From positions 11,040,066 through 11,104,065 of the forward strand of contig NC_044927.1 in NCBI RefSeq assembly GCF_003576645.1: DNA of 64,000 nucleotides. Reading direction: 5' to 3'. This stretch comes from Ipomoea triloba. Lineage: Eukaryota > Streptophyta > Magnoliopsida > Solanales > Convolvulaceae. The notes below the pieces were generated by a model that was given only the letters and a program-made list of their open reading frames with translations, did no database searches and was not told the DNA's origin. Below are positions 19,511-30,365 of the stretch, one piece after another (the first letter of the stretch is position 1; each line of letters starts with the position of its first letter). The position numbers were made by a program, and so were the translations under genes.

Positions 19511-21532
19511 TTGAGGGTTGTTGTTGATGGACTCTAATGGAACAGAGGTTTGGTCCACAGACGCTAATGGGAATCCTGCCTTGGGTTTGAATTTGACGGA
19601 GAATGAAAACCTTGCCATTTTTGGCAAAAGTAATGAAACCATTTAGCAGTCTTTTGATCATCCTACAGACACCTTACTACCTGGCCAACTAATGCCTGGA
19701 CAGACGCTCAATGCCAGCATATCTAAATCAAACTTTGAAGAAGGTTCGTATTCAGTCAAAGTTGATGATAACTATTTTGCTTCTACTTATTTTCGGTCTT
19801 CTATCTACTGGTATGAGTATGCTAGGGGAGAAAATCTTTCGGAATATTTGCAAACCGATGAATTCCTCAAGTTTGAGCCTGATGGGTATTTGAGAACGTA
19901 CGGATGGTTATCAACAAATGAGCCTTATCGTTTGGGGGCTATTTCTGATGTTTTTGCAGCTTCATTTGGTTTTTTTGCATACCCATTGACTTGCGGAAGA
20001 TACGGTGTTTGTGATGATGAGGATGATCATTCTTGTAATTGTCCTCCTCAACTCAGCTTTTTCACGCAAATAAACAGTAGTGATCCAAAGCAAGGATGTT
20101 CTTTAATTACTCCCATTTCGTGTGAACATTCCCAACTCCATATTCTACTGAAGATGAAGGATACTACTAATATTGGTCAATATTTATTCACTGGCTTTAG
20201 GTTGTACACGGCTTTAGAAAGTTGTAAAAAACCATGCTTAAGGAACTGCTCCTGCAAAGCAGCTCATTTTAATAGTAATGATTCACTAGGAATCTGTTTA
20301 TTGCTGAATGAAGTTCACTCCCTTGTGACCACGACAAGCTACACTAATGCTGTTTATCTAAAGGTTCAAAATTCGTCCACCCTACATATGCATAGCCATC
20401 CATGGATTCTGCAGAGGCATGCCAAGACAACTTTGGGGATTACTGGTGCTTTTATAGCTGTTGTCTTAACAATCATTGCTATTTATTTATCCTTGGTTAG
20501 AAACAAAAAAGTTCAGCTCAAAGATGAGGAGGAGGAGTTTTTGGATGGTCTGCCAGGGTTGCCTACTCGATTCTCTTATGAAAACTTGAGTGTTATGACT
20601 GAAAATTTCAGCAGGAAACTAGGTGAAGGAGGATTTGGTTATGTTTTTGAAGGTGCACTATTTCAGGGCACTAAAATTGCAGTTAAGCGCCTCAAGGAAG
20701 TTGATCAAATAAAGAGTTCATTCCTGGCTAAAGTGGCAACACTAGGAAATATCCACCATGTCAATCTACTAAAATTAATTGGATTTTGTGCTGCAAAATC
20801 AAAGAGGCTTCTGGTCTATGAACACATGTCCAATGACTCTTTGGATAAATGGATTTTTAATGGGAAGCAGCAGCAACAACAGGAACATGGTCTCACTTGG
20901 CAAAGAAAGTTGCCAAAGGGTTAGCATATCTTCACGAAGATTGCAACCATAAGATCTATCACTTGGACATCAAACCTCAGAACATCTTCTTATATCAAAA
21001 TTTAAACGCAAAAGTGGCAGACTTTGGTTTGTCAAAGCTGGTAGCAAAAGACCAGAGCAAAGTTTTCACCACACCGAGAGGAACTCCAGGCTACATAGCC
21101 CCAGAATGCACGAGCTTGATTATAACGAAGAAAGTAGATGTGTACAGCTTTGGGATCGTGATGTTAGAAATTGTTTATGGACGGAAGAATGTGGATTGGG
21201 ATCAGGCCGAGGAAGAAGTACACTTGCTGAGCGTGTTCAAGAGAAAAGTAGAAGAAGATAAAGTTGGCGAGATGTTTGATATGTACAACAAAAATATTGA
21301 AGTGCAGAAAGAAGAAGGAATAGAAATGATGAGGATTGCTGGTTGGTGCTTACAGAGTGAATATACAAAGAAGTCGTCCATGTCAGAGGTGGTGAAGGCA
21401 TTACAAGGTTTGGCAACTGTTGATAATAACTTAAACTTGGATTACAATTTCATTAATCAGGAGAGGGAAGCAGCTCCTGATGCTACCAACAATACATTAT
21501 TAATTCCATCAATTTTATCTGGGCCAAGGTGA
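19511..21532 (+). pseudogene. G-type lectin receptor-like kinase, 5'-truncated and disabled
   Basis: The copy aligns with the open gene at 30366-32714 from the middle of its lectin domain onward. The signal peptide and first part of the lectin domain are missing. A TAG at 19644-19646 replaces the tryptophan codon of the conserved ETIWQSFDHP motif. EGF-like and PAN-like cysteine regions, a transmembrane segment (ITGAFIAVVLTIIAIYLSL) and the kinase N-lobe (LGEGGFGYVFEG, AVKRLK) follow. At about 20906 a net 19-base deletion shifts the frame inside the kinase; the C-lobe ([14 protein letters not shown]) continues open to 21532. The 352 bases at 20397-20748 are identical to 31560-31911. Confidence 0.92.
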
Positions 21533-22285
21533 ATTGTCTGCTTAATCCATTATTCTGTCACAACATAATCAAGCAAAGTAGATAGTGGGTATCAATTTCC
21601 TGTTAATGTTTTTTCTACAATTTACACCTTTTTGGTTTGTATAATTATACTTGTGTATGATGGACCTAAGTCAAACTGATGCAATTTTGCAAGATACTAG
21701 TTATGTATTTGGTTATACTGATATGTGTCAGTTCATGGTAGGTTTTAGGAGGCACACAAAATTTACCCAAAACGACCACAAAATTAAGTTAAATGTTAAC
21801 GAGAGAAATTCGTAGTCACTATTCTAAGGGTATGCATCGAGTAAAACTCACTTCTATGTAATACCTCAAAAACTACACAAGAGAAGTAAACCACGCTAGA
21901 GCATTGGGAGAAGAAGAAAAAAGACTTGTAGACTTGACTATCATACATGCACAAAGTCAATGCGTAAGTTTCCTTGGAAGAAGCTAAAGTTTGAAATTTG
22001 AATTAATTGTTATCTGCAGATTTGGGAAAAAAATGACACCATTATTAAAAAAAAAATCCTTCCATAAAACTACCCTATTATATTAAGGGATGAATATTAT
22101 GTAGTGATTTTAGAAAAATAACATTAAATTTTTTTATTTATTTTTTAAAAAAAATCATACCATACACAGCTAAGTTAATTCATTTTAGAATAAGAAGAGT
22201 ATAAAAATATTACACATATTATTATACATGACTCGTCTCGTTTTAATAAAGATTAACTCATCAAGTTATTTAATCCTAACAAATA
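21533..22285. other. 3' flank of the receptor-kinase pseudogene
   Basis: The first ~190 bases are similar to the 3' flank of the intact copy (32715-33250), so the duplicated unit reached past the gene. At 21667-21669 the site CCTAAGTC is the empty counterpart of the Tourist MITE at 32851-33208. The rest is AT-rich with no gene. Confidence 0.65.
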
Positions 22286-22537
22286 CTCCCTCTGTCACAT
22301 TTTACCTGTCTTACTTTCCTTTTTAGTTTGTCCCAAAATGTTGTCCTCTTTTCAAAATTGAACATCATCATCATTCTACTTTACCAATTTACCCTTATGA
22401 CTTTTGTTTTCTTTTATTGCTTTTATTTCCAAAAGTGAAAAAGTTGGGGGCATAATTGGAAAGCACATCACATTTACTTTAATTTCTTAAAAAGTGTGCA
22501 AAAAGCAAATGAGACATCCAATTCGGGACGGAGGGAG
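22286..22537. mobile_element. Stowaway-type MITE
   Basis: The 252-bp element begins CTCCCTCTGTCACATTTT and ends GGGACGGAGGGAG, the typical Stowaway inverted ends, flanked by TA on both sides (22284-22285, 22538-22539). It has no coding content. Confidence 0.92.
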
Positions 22538-22766
22538 TAGTAGAAAAGTAAAGAAGGCAAGATGCAATGTGCTTATGCTCATGAGAATGAAACTATTCTT
22601 TTATTTATCCATTGTACATGGATTAGATGCTGGTGAATTGTTGGACAAGGCTGGTAAAGAGGTCATGTCTGGGTGGTTGGAGGGTTGTTGGGCGGAGACC
22701 GATAGAGTCCATAAGGGTTAAGTCCAGCACTCAACTTGTCTTGAACAATGTGATGTGGTCTATAAG

Positions 22767-22930
22767 TAAGGCTGTCAAAATGGGCCAAAGCCCGCGGGCT
22801 GGCCCGCACCCACCCTGCGGTGGGACGGGGTTAGGGTCATGAAAAAATAGGCACTCGAAAATGCGGGTCTAATGGGGCGGGCCAAAATTGACCCACGGCT
22901 CGCGGGCTAAGTAAAAAAAATGTAAAAACA

Positions 22931-22984
<54 letters not shown>

Positions 22985-23429
22985 TAGTATTTTGTTAGCG
23001 CAATGCCCGAAAACTTATGCCCAATATTAAAATATTAATAAATAAAAATAATTAAAATGTATAATTCAAATTATATATACAGAAATAATATATGTTTTTT
23101 ATACACACATATATGATTTACCATTCATAAAAATTTAATTAAAATATAATAAACCATTAAATAGAAATTAATAATTTAAATAAATTGACAATTAAATAAT
23201 AGGAAAAAGATATGATAGATATAGGTGTAGGGTAATAATGATGGAGTTAAAACTAACGGTGTTATAACGGTGTAAGGGTAGTTTTGTATAACAAGAATGT
23301 AGTAGGGGCAATTTTGTCTAATAACATTGAAGTGTACAACATTTAAAGTAAAATGTACACATTTATTAGCATCCAAAAAGAGGGACATAAATCAAGGATA
23401 TAACCTTGATTGAGACTTATTATGTGTTT

Positions 23430-23513
<84 letters not shown>

Positions 23514-23618
23514 TACTCCTAATCCTAAACTTAATCCACCCAACCTATTTAATAATCTTTAAAAATGAAATATTGTTTTGTGGCTTGCAAATTCACCATA
23601 TTTTTTAAATATATATAT

Positions 23619-23661
<43 letters not shown>

Positions 23662-23877
23662 CAGTTTGTGAATATATATATTCACACACTGTGAATGTAT
23701 ATATTAAAAAAAAAAGATGAAAAAGCCCGCGGGGCCCGCGAACCAACGCGGGGCGGGTTAAGGTTACACAAATTCTGGCCCGCGGGCTTAACGGGCCGAC
23801 CCGCAAAAGCCCGCCAGAAATTTGGCCCGCGGTGGGGCAGGCCTAATGGAACGGGTCATCCCGCTTTGACAGTACTA
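22767..23877. mobile_element. hAT MITE with GC-rich arms and perfect 8-bp duplication
   Basis: The ends are TAAGGCTGTCAAAATGGG and, inverted, TAGTACTGTCAAAGCGGG. TCTATAAG is duplicated at 22759-22766 and 23878-23885. Both arms (22790-22915 and 23725-23870) are dense in GCCCGCGGGC-type motifs. The AT-rich core has long TA tracts (22933-22982, 23433-23508, 23625-23657) and no gene. Confidence 0.92.
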
Positions 23878-23885
23878 TCTATAAG

Positions 23886-24694
23886 TAAGGAAATAAGTTA
23901 TGCCTTCTCTACTAGCTATAGCTTTTAGCGTGAGTGATAAGCACTTGATCCTAACAATTAGAATCAGAATCAGGTCATAAAAACATTTTAATTTTTATAC
24001 CATTTCTTTCTTTCTCAATCCCAATAATTCAATTCCTCCTTAACAAACAACGTAATTATTTGAATTCATACTTTATTCTCACATTATTATTGTTTTCCCT
24101 CCTAATTCATTCCTTCCAAGCCCGTTATTTGTCAACGAGAGTGTTTTTTGGTTACCAGTACAGTGTACGTGTGGGGACGAGTATAGTGTATACCAATTAC
24201 ATTCCAATATTTATTCCACTTGCAAGGTACCAGTGGACCCCATCTCTAACGAATTTCAGTAAACTTACCCATGCCTAATTGGTGTATGATACTCAAGTAG
24301 TCAAGTCTACCAAGTCTTCTTCTGGTAGAGATACATTTCTGCACTGATTGGACAACAGGATTGCTTTATTTGTTGTTATAATTGACAAGCAAATTTTGTA
24401 AATTTGACAACTTGGATTTAACAGAATTGTTAATATAGTATTAGTATTAAGTATATAACTTTTACTCCGTATTATTATTGTTTCTTATTGTTGTTAATCT
24501 CAACACACACTACATCCCGTCATCGTATACCACACTTTTGCTTGCAACTCTTCCATCTGGTATAACCGATAGACTAAGTTGTCACTTAGACGAGGTTTGG
24601 TAATTTAGGGATCAAACTATAATATTTTCTTTTGCTACTTTCCTCCTATTTTTTTGTGGTTAACCGAGCTTCATTCTCCTTTGATTAAAGAATA
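23886..24694. other. Upstream flank of the second receptor-kinase pseudogene
   Basis: A 72-codon frame at 24060-24278 starts with a hydrophobic segment (ILTLLLFSLLIHSF) that looks like a signal peptide, but the protein is not recognised and the frame may be chance. Near 24515-24560 the sequence TACCACACTTTTGCTTGCA repeats the signal-peptide-coding region found at 24722-24745, a fragment of a further copy. Confidence 0.4.
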
Positions 24695-26765
24695 ATGGTT
24701 TCTCATTTCACTCCATCATCATGTACCACACTTTTGGTTGCAGCCCTCTTACTTATCCTTTGCTCACATCAATCTGTCGTTATATGCGGCGGGCAACTTG
24801 CAAAGTATACTATTTCCAATTCTTCTAGTGTTAATAGCCACTCATATACAGTAGATTCTCCAGACGGAGTTCAATTATCAACAGTTATCCTGCTCAGTCA
24901 AAGCAACCATAATCTGTGATGACTTTGGAACTACCTGCCTATTGGGTATCTTCATAATCCCCCCATTCACAACTCACGGCTTATACTGGGAGCAGTCCCG
25001 CCTAGTTTGGTCTGCTAACACAAACCGTCTTGTCACAGTTAATAATGTTGGTCAAAACTATGGCTTTTCAACAAATTTTGAGTGGGAATCCTTTAATTAC
25101 ATCTATGCATCTGTGGATTTAATGAATACCCACGATTATACTGCTAATGAGATGCCAAAGACCTCGAGGTCTAGTGGCACCCGATGTCCCGATTTACTCT
25201 TTGTGCTTCAATAGATTGAGAAAATAGTTATATTCTGACACCACACTCGGTTTGTGATGCCAGTCATTGTAGTTGCCCTGAACCAAGCTTTTTCTCGCAA
25301 ATAAATGGCAGGCAACCAAGCTTTGGATGTACTTTGATGACACATCTATCTTGTGAAAATTCCAATTCCCAGCTCCATAGCCTTAAGGAGATCAACCATC
25401 TATCCATTCATTGGGTTGATTTTCGTCAAGGTTTTCAGTCCATGGAGTTAGAAGATTGTAAGAAGGCCTGCCTAAGGAACTGCACATGTACAGCACGCAG
25501 CTATATTTCAGTATGCAGAGAATGAAAATTCTTCAAAAGGAAGCTGCGTATTGCTAAGTGAAGTTCTTACCCTTGTGAGTGATGGGGGAAGTAAAACCTC
25601 TGTTTTCCTAAAGGTACAAGAGTCTTCTATGCTCCAGAATTCTACTCCAGAAAAGAACCCAAGGACGAACCTCAAATTGGTATTGCTGGATCCGCAGGGG
25701 TGCTCTTAATCGCAGCTTTTTTCTTCGCCTGGATTGCCCACATGATTAAGAGAATGCAAGTAGAAGATGAGGAGGAGTTCCCGGATGAGGTGCCTGGATT
25801 GCCGATTTTCATATCAGAACCTCAGTGCCATGACAGAGAATTTCAGTCTGAAGCTAGGGGAGGGAGGATTTGGTTCTGTATTTGAAGGAGCATTGCCAGA
25901 TGGAACTAAAGTTGCAGTAAAAGCGCCTCCGGAGATTAGATCAAGTGAGGGGCTCATTTTGGACGGAAGTGGCAGCAATTGGAAGCATCGAGCATGCCAA
26001 TCTGGTAAAATTAATAGGATTTTGTGCTGCAAAGCCACAGAGACTTCTGGTCTACGAATACATGTCGAATGGCTCTTTGGATAGGTGGATTTTTTATGGG
26101 AAGGAACATGGTCTCTCGTGGCATACCAAAAAGAAAATTATGTTAGACGTTGCCAAAGGGTTAGCATATCTTCATGAATTGAAGATTGCAACCATAAGAT
26201 CATTCACTTGGACATCAAACCTCAGAACATCCTTTTAGATCAAAATTTCAATGCAAAAATTGCAGACTTTGGATTGTCAAAGCTGGTAGCAAAGTTGTCA
26301 CGAAAATGAAAGGAACTCCGGGTTACATAGCCCCGGAGTGGATGAGCTTGGTTATAACGGAGAAAATAGATGTGTATAGTTTCGGAATTGTGATGTTAGA
26401 AATTGTGTGTGGGCAAAAGAATGTGGACTGGAATCAGGAGGAAGAAGAAGTGCATTTGTTGAGTGTGTTCAAGAAAAAACTAGAAGAAGATAAAATTGGT
26501 GAGATGTCTGATATGTACAATAAAGATTTGGAAGTAGAGAAAGACGAAGCAATAGAAATGATGAGGGTTGCTGCTTGGTGCTTACAGAGTGATTATATAA
26601 AGAGGCCATCCATGTCAATGGTGGTGAAGGCATACAAGGTTCGGCGACTATTGAAACGAATTTGGAGTACAACTTTAGTTATCCACCGATTCAAAGAAAC
26701 ATCATAGCAGTTGTTGCAACCAGCAGCATAATATTAATTCCATCAATTTTATCTGGGCCGAGGTA
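24695..26765 (+). pseudogene. G-type lectin receptor-like kinase, multiply broken, with SINE fragment
   Basis: The copy starts with a good signal peptide (TLLVAALLLILCSHQSVVIC) and part of the lectin domain (ICDDFGTTCLLGIF in a shifted frame). Most of the lectin and EGF regions are lost around a SINE fragment at 25152-25236. PAN-like cysteines (CKKACLRNCTC), a transmembrane segment near 25700 and the kinase follow in several frames. Visible kinase lesions are a frameshift near 25930 after the VAIK-type lysine, a five-base insertion in the HEDCNHK region near 26180, and a deletion in the activation segment near 26292. The final part (26306-26707) still shows [10 protein letters not shown]. It is more diverged from the other copies than they are from each other. 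Confidence 0.92.
25152..25236 (+). mobile_element. SINE fragment inside the kinase pseudogene
   Basis: The box-A head (GAGGTCTAGTGGCACCCG) is fused directly to the family tail (TTTACTCTTTGTGCTTCAAT). The box-B region is missing, so the copy is internally deleted. It marks the site where the lectin domain was lost. Confidence 0.75.
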
Positions 26766-27019
26766 AAGGGCTAGCTGATGAACCCACTATTTGTATACAT
26801 AAAGATCATTATGTAAGTTTCCAAAAAAAAAAAAAATCATTAGGTAAAAGTATTACATTTTTTCATATAAATAATAAACATTTTATTTCTGATTTAGTAT
26901 TACATTTGCTAGTATAAGTATTCTATTTCATCTTGACCCGACATGTTTCATGGACAAAGATCTGTAAGAACGGTCTCATACAAGCTTTTGTCACTAAACA
27001 AATAATTAAAGTATCATAC

Positions 27020-27050
<31 letters not shown>

Positions 27051-28014
27051 GAGTGATGAGATTTATAATTGTGAAACAATTGAGAGACTATTATGAAAAT
27101 GTCACACTACAATCCCTCTACCGATAATGATGGTCCCAGTCTCCCAGATGTATAATACATAAGCTGGTAAGCAGAGTAGTCTGAGATAAAACACACACTC
27201 AATATTCAAGATTTTCACTGTTAATTTTATCTTTATGAATTTCTGTTAATTTTTATGCCACAATTTGCGCCTTTAGCTTTTACAAGTTGCCAGATTTTCA
27301 CTGTTGTGTGGGGGTGGATGAGTGGATCTGATTCAAACTAATTAACGCAAGTACTAGTTTTTGCTCATAGGCATAGGCTTCAACAATTTTGCAAGAAACT
27401 TATCTTGTTTTGGAGTTTTTTTATTTTATTTTATTTTATTTATTTTTTTATAGAAAAAATTAAGGTGCTGATCAGTATCATGTCTCTTTGTAATTGATGC
27501 AAGCCTCAAAACTTTGACATTGTACCAGGTAATAATTAGTACCCCGTATAAACTTAATACTTTTACCATTAACTTCATAATAGTATCCAAGAGATATGTC
27601 AATCAATATGATAAAATTTTCTCTTGTAGTATTTTATGCATAAACTGATAGGCAAGTTGTAATATCTATTCATATTTCATAATTACTTTTTCAACCTAGT
27701 GGAGCATAAAGAGTGAGAGTCACTTAGTGTGATTAGACTATAAGTCCAAAAGAATGGATTGTGTTTTCAAAAAAGCAAAAACTGGATTGGTAGACTAACT
27801 TTTTTTTTATTTTTTTTTTTATAATAGATTGGTAGACTTGACTTTTTTTTTTCTTTTTTTTTGAAAATATTGGTAGACTTGACTTAATTACGCGTTATGA
27901 TGTGTGGACTTGTGTGACTTGTGAGCTTGGTTTGATTAGGTTTCCTACCCATTAAATTGTTGCTCCTCAGCTCCTCCCATCCGATCCTTTGATTACACAC
28001 ACACAGAGACAATA
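26766..28014. other. Spacer between kinase copies, with a SINE tail
   Basis: A 24-base A run lies near 27025-27048. At 27655-27722 there is an inverted SINE tail fragment (TTTTTCAACCTAGTGGAGCATAAAGAGT). The promoter of the copy at 28015 should lie in the last few hundred bases, but no element is distinctive. Confidence 0.55.
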
Positions 28015-28674
28015 ATGGCTTCGCATTACTACACCCAAACCCAATCATCATTACATATCCTTGCAGCTCTCCTAGTACTACTACTTATCCTTTGTTCGCA
28101 ATCCAGCCTTATATGTGGCCAACCGCTTTCGGAGTATAATATTGACAACTCCTCCTCTATTATATCCTGGACCAACATTAGCTCCTATGTCCCAGATTAT
28201 TCAGATGGAGTTGGATCATCCCGGGCTATCCTGTTCAGACAAATCACTTCTTCTACGACCTTTGCATGTGGCCTAATCTGTGATGACTTGGGCACTACCT
28301 GCCTCTTCGGTGTCCTCTATTCTTATTACAACTGGCGTTACAACCAGTATCTAATCTGGTCTGCTATCCAGAAGCGAACTGTGACAGTAAATGCAAGCAT
28401 GGAACTGAGGCGAGATGGAGGGTTGTTTCTGATGGACTCTGATGGATCCCTGGTTTGGTCCACGCACACCAATAGCAATGGGAGTCGTCGTGTCTCCGGT
28501 TTGAAATTGAGGGAGAATGGAAATCTTGTCATTTTTGGACAAAATAATGAAACCATTTGGCAGTCTTTTGATTATCCAGTGGACGTTATACCATCTTGGA
28601 AAGGGCAAGTAAAACGTAGGTCAATGGAGCTTATAAGAGGCAGCATATCAACTACAAACTATGGAGAAGGTTAG
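28015..28674 (+). pseudogene. G-type lectin receptor-like kinase, 5' fragment only
   Basis: There is an intact start with signal peptide (ILAALLVLLLILCSQSSLIC) and most of the bulb-type lectin domain (CGLICDDLGTTCLFGVL, LFLMDSDGSLVWSTHT, ENGNLVIFGQNNETIWQSFD). The frame leaves the family sequence after about residue 190 and stops at 28674 within AT-rich DNA. EGF, PAN, membrane and kinase regions are missing. If transcribed, it would encode a secreted lectin-only protein of 219 residues. It is not the missing first exon of the next gene, because their lectin regions overlap. Confidence 0.85.
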
Positions 28675-28932
28675 CTAGCTAGTGTTCATTTTTTTTGTAG
28701 CTTTTCATTGTGACTACAAATATATATATATATATTTTATTTATAATGGAAGAACAGAAAGCAAAAATTAATTCAATCTATCTTTGAATATATAAATATA
28801 TATTTATATGTGCTACAAAGTGATTCTACTATATGAGAGATTATGAGTTTGAGTCCAGATGAACCTTACTAGGTGCTTAGTAGTATGTGGTGTGCTTAAT
28901 TAACTTGCACCCTATTTAACATCTCTCTTGTT

Positions 28933-29867
28933 GAGTAAATATCACTTTTGGTCCCTTGACTATCATACCTGAATCAAATTTAGTCCTTAACTATTGGATT
29001 TTTCTAATTAGGTGCATGACTTTCAAATAAGTATCGCATTTACCTCCAGTCTAACTTTCCGGCCACATGTTGCCTGAATTCTTACCTGAGAAATAATGGG
29101 TTATAATTAGAAAGGTATTCTTGTCCTTTCAAATTTAATATATTTCCCTATTTTATTTTTCTTTTTATTTTTCTTTTTCTTTTCCCTTCCTTCCTGGCTC
29201 TCCGTTTCTCCTTCTTGTCACTGTCTTCATCTCGCATTCTTCTTCTCCAGTAGGCAAACTTAAACACTAGTAGTAGAGACATATATTATGTAACAAGTTT
29301 GCTAGCAGAGGCCGAAGGGAGATGAAAACTGATTGTTCATAAGAATCAAGAGCACTATAATATATCGCAAACTTTTACACACAGTCAACTTTTGGTTGGG
29401 GAACCAAATATTTATACTCACCCAAAGAGTTGAAATAGAGTCCATACCTACAATATCAGGAATGCTCTTCTTTTCCATAACAGCATGAGCCAATTCTTCA
29501 ACACTGCTATTTGACCTCTACAAAGCAGCAAATAGATATTGGCACTGGAGAAGAAGAATGCGAGATGAAGACATGCAGTGACTAGAAGGAGAAACATAGA
29601 AGAACAGGAGAGCCAGGAAGAAAGGGGAAAGAAAAATAAAAATAAAATAGGAAAATAAATTAAATTTGAAAGGACAAGAATACCCTTCTAATTATAACCC
29701 ATTATTTCTCCAGTAGGAATTCAGGCAACAAGTGGCCGAAAAGTTCGACCGGAAGACCAAATGCGATACTTATTTGAAAGTCATGCACCTAATTAGAAAA
29801 ATCCAATAGTCAAGGACTAAATTTGATTCAGGTATGATAGTCAAGGGACCAAAAGTGATATTTACTC
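28933..29867. mobile_element. Mutator-like element with ~330-bp inverted repeats
   Basis: The ends are GAGTAAATATCACTTTTGGT and its inverse complement; inverted similarity extends about 330 bp on each side (28933-29265 and 29545-29867). The flanks TCTCTTGTT (28924-28932) and TCTTTTGTT (29868-29876) form a 9-bp target duplication with one mismatch, as expected for MULEs. The ~280-bp core has no recognisable gene; 29302-29493 is a short unremarkable frame. Confidence 0.88.
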
Positions 29868-29876
29868 TCTTTTGTT

Positions 29877-30365
29877 TCACTCATTAAGAATTGAAGCGGA
29901 ACATCTCAACTAAAAGGCTAAACTGATGGTTGGATTGCACATTTACGTTTATATATTATATATGCTCAACATTAAGAACACTATCCACTATGAGGATACC
30001 ATATCAATATATCACACAAACCTTACCCTGACAATTACACTTCAATTATGTATATTTTGAAAAAAGATTTTATAGTTTAATTTTTAAAAATAATTTGTGT
30101 GCCAATTATATTTAGCAAAGTTAGCTTACAAAGTACCAAAATTTAATGGTGTAAACATACATATTTAAGTATAAATATTTGAATTTTATTCACCAATAAT
30201 TATATAATAAAGAGTTAGTACCGAAAATTAATCCGGCTTTCAAATATTGCATTAAGTTTAGAATAATATTTCTTTTAAATTAGGTACTTTGACTATCCAA
30301 TTGATACCAAGATTGGTCCTAGGTCAGAATTTCGGTGAAATCAAGGAAATGATCTTCTAATTTTT
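29877..30365. other. Upstream flank of the open receptor-kinase gene
   Basis: AT-rich with no gene. It does not resemble the 5' flanks of the copies at 24695 or 28015, so the upstream part of the next gene was replaced or lost. Confidence 0.5.

Noticed and set aside
23343..23806. Frames rich in tyrosine and isoleucine
   Set aside because: They are translations of TA microsatellites inside the hAT MITE.
28820..28900. Possible tRNA-like box B (GAGTTTGAGTCC) as a SINE
   Set aside because: No matching box A or family tail was found. The similar hint near 59830-59930 (TAAGTTCGATTTC) was dropped for the same reason.
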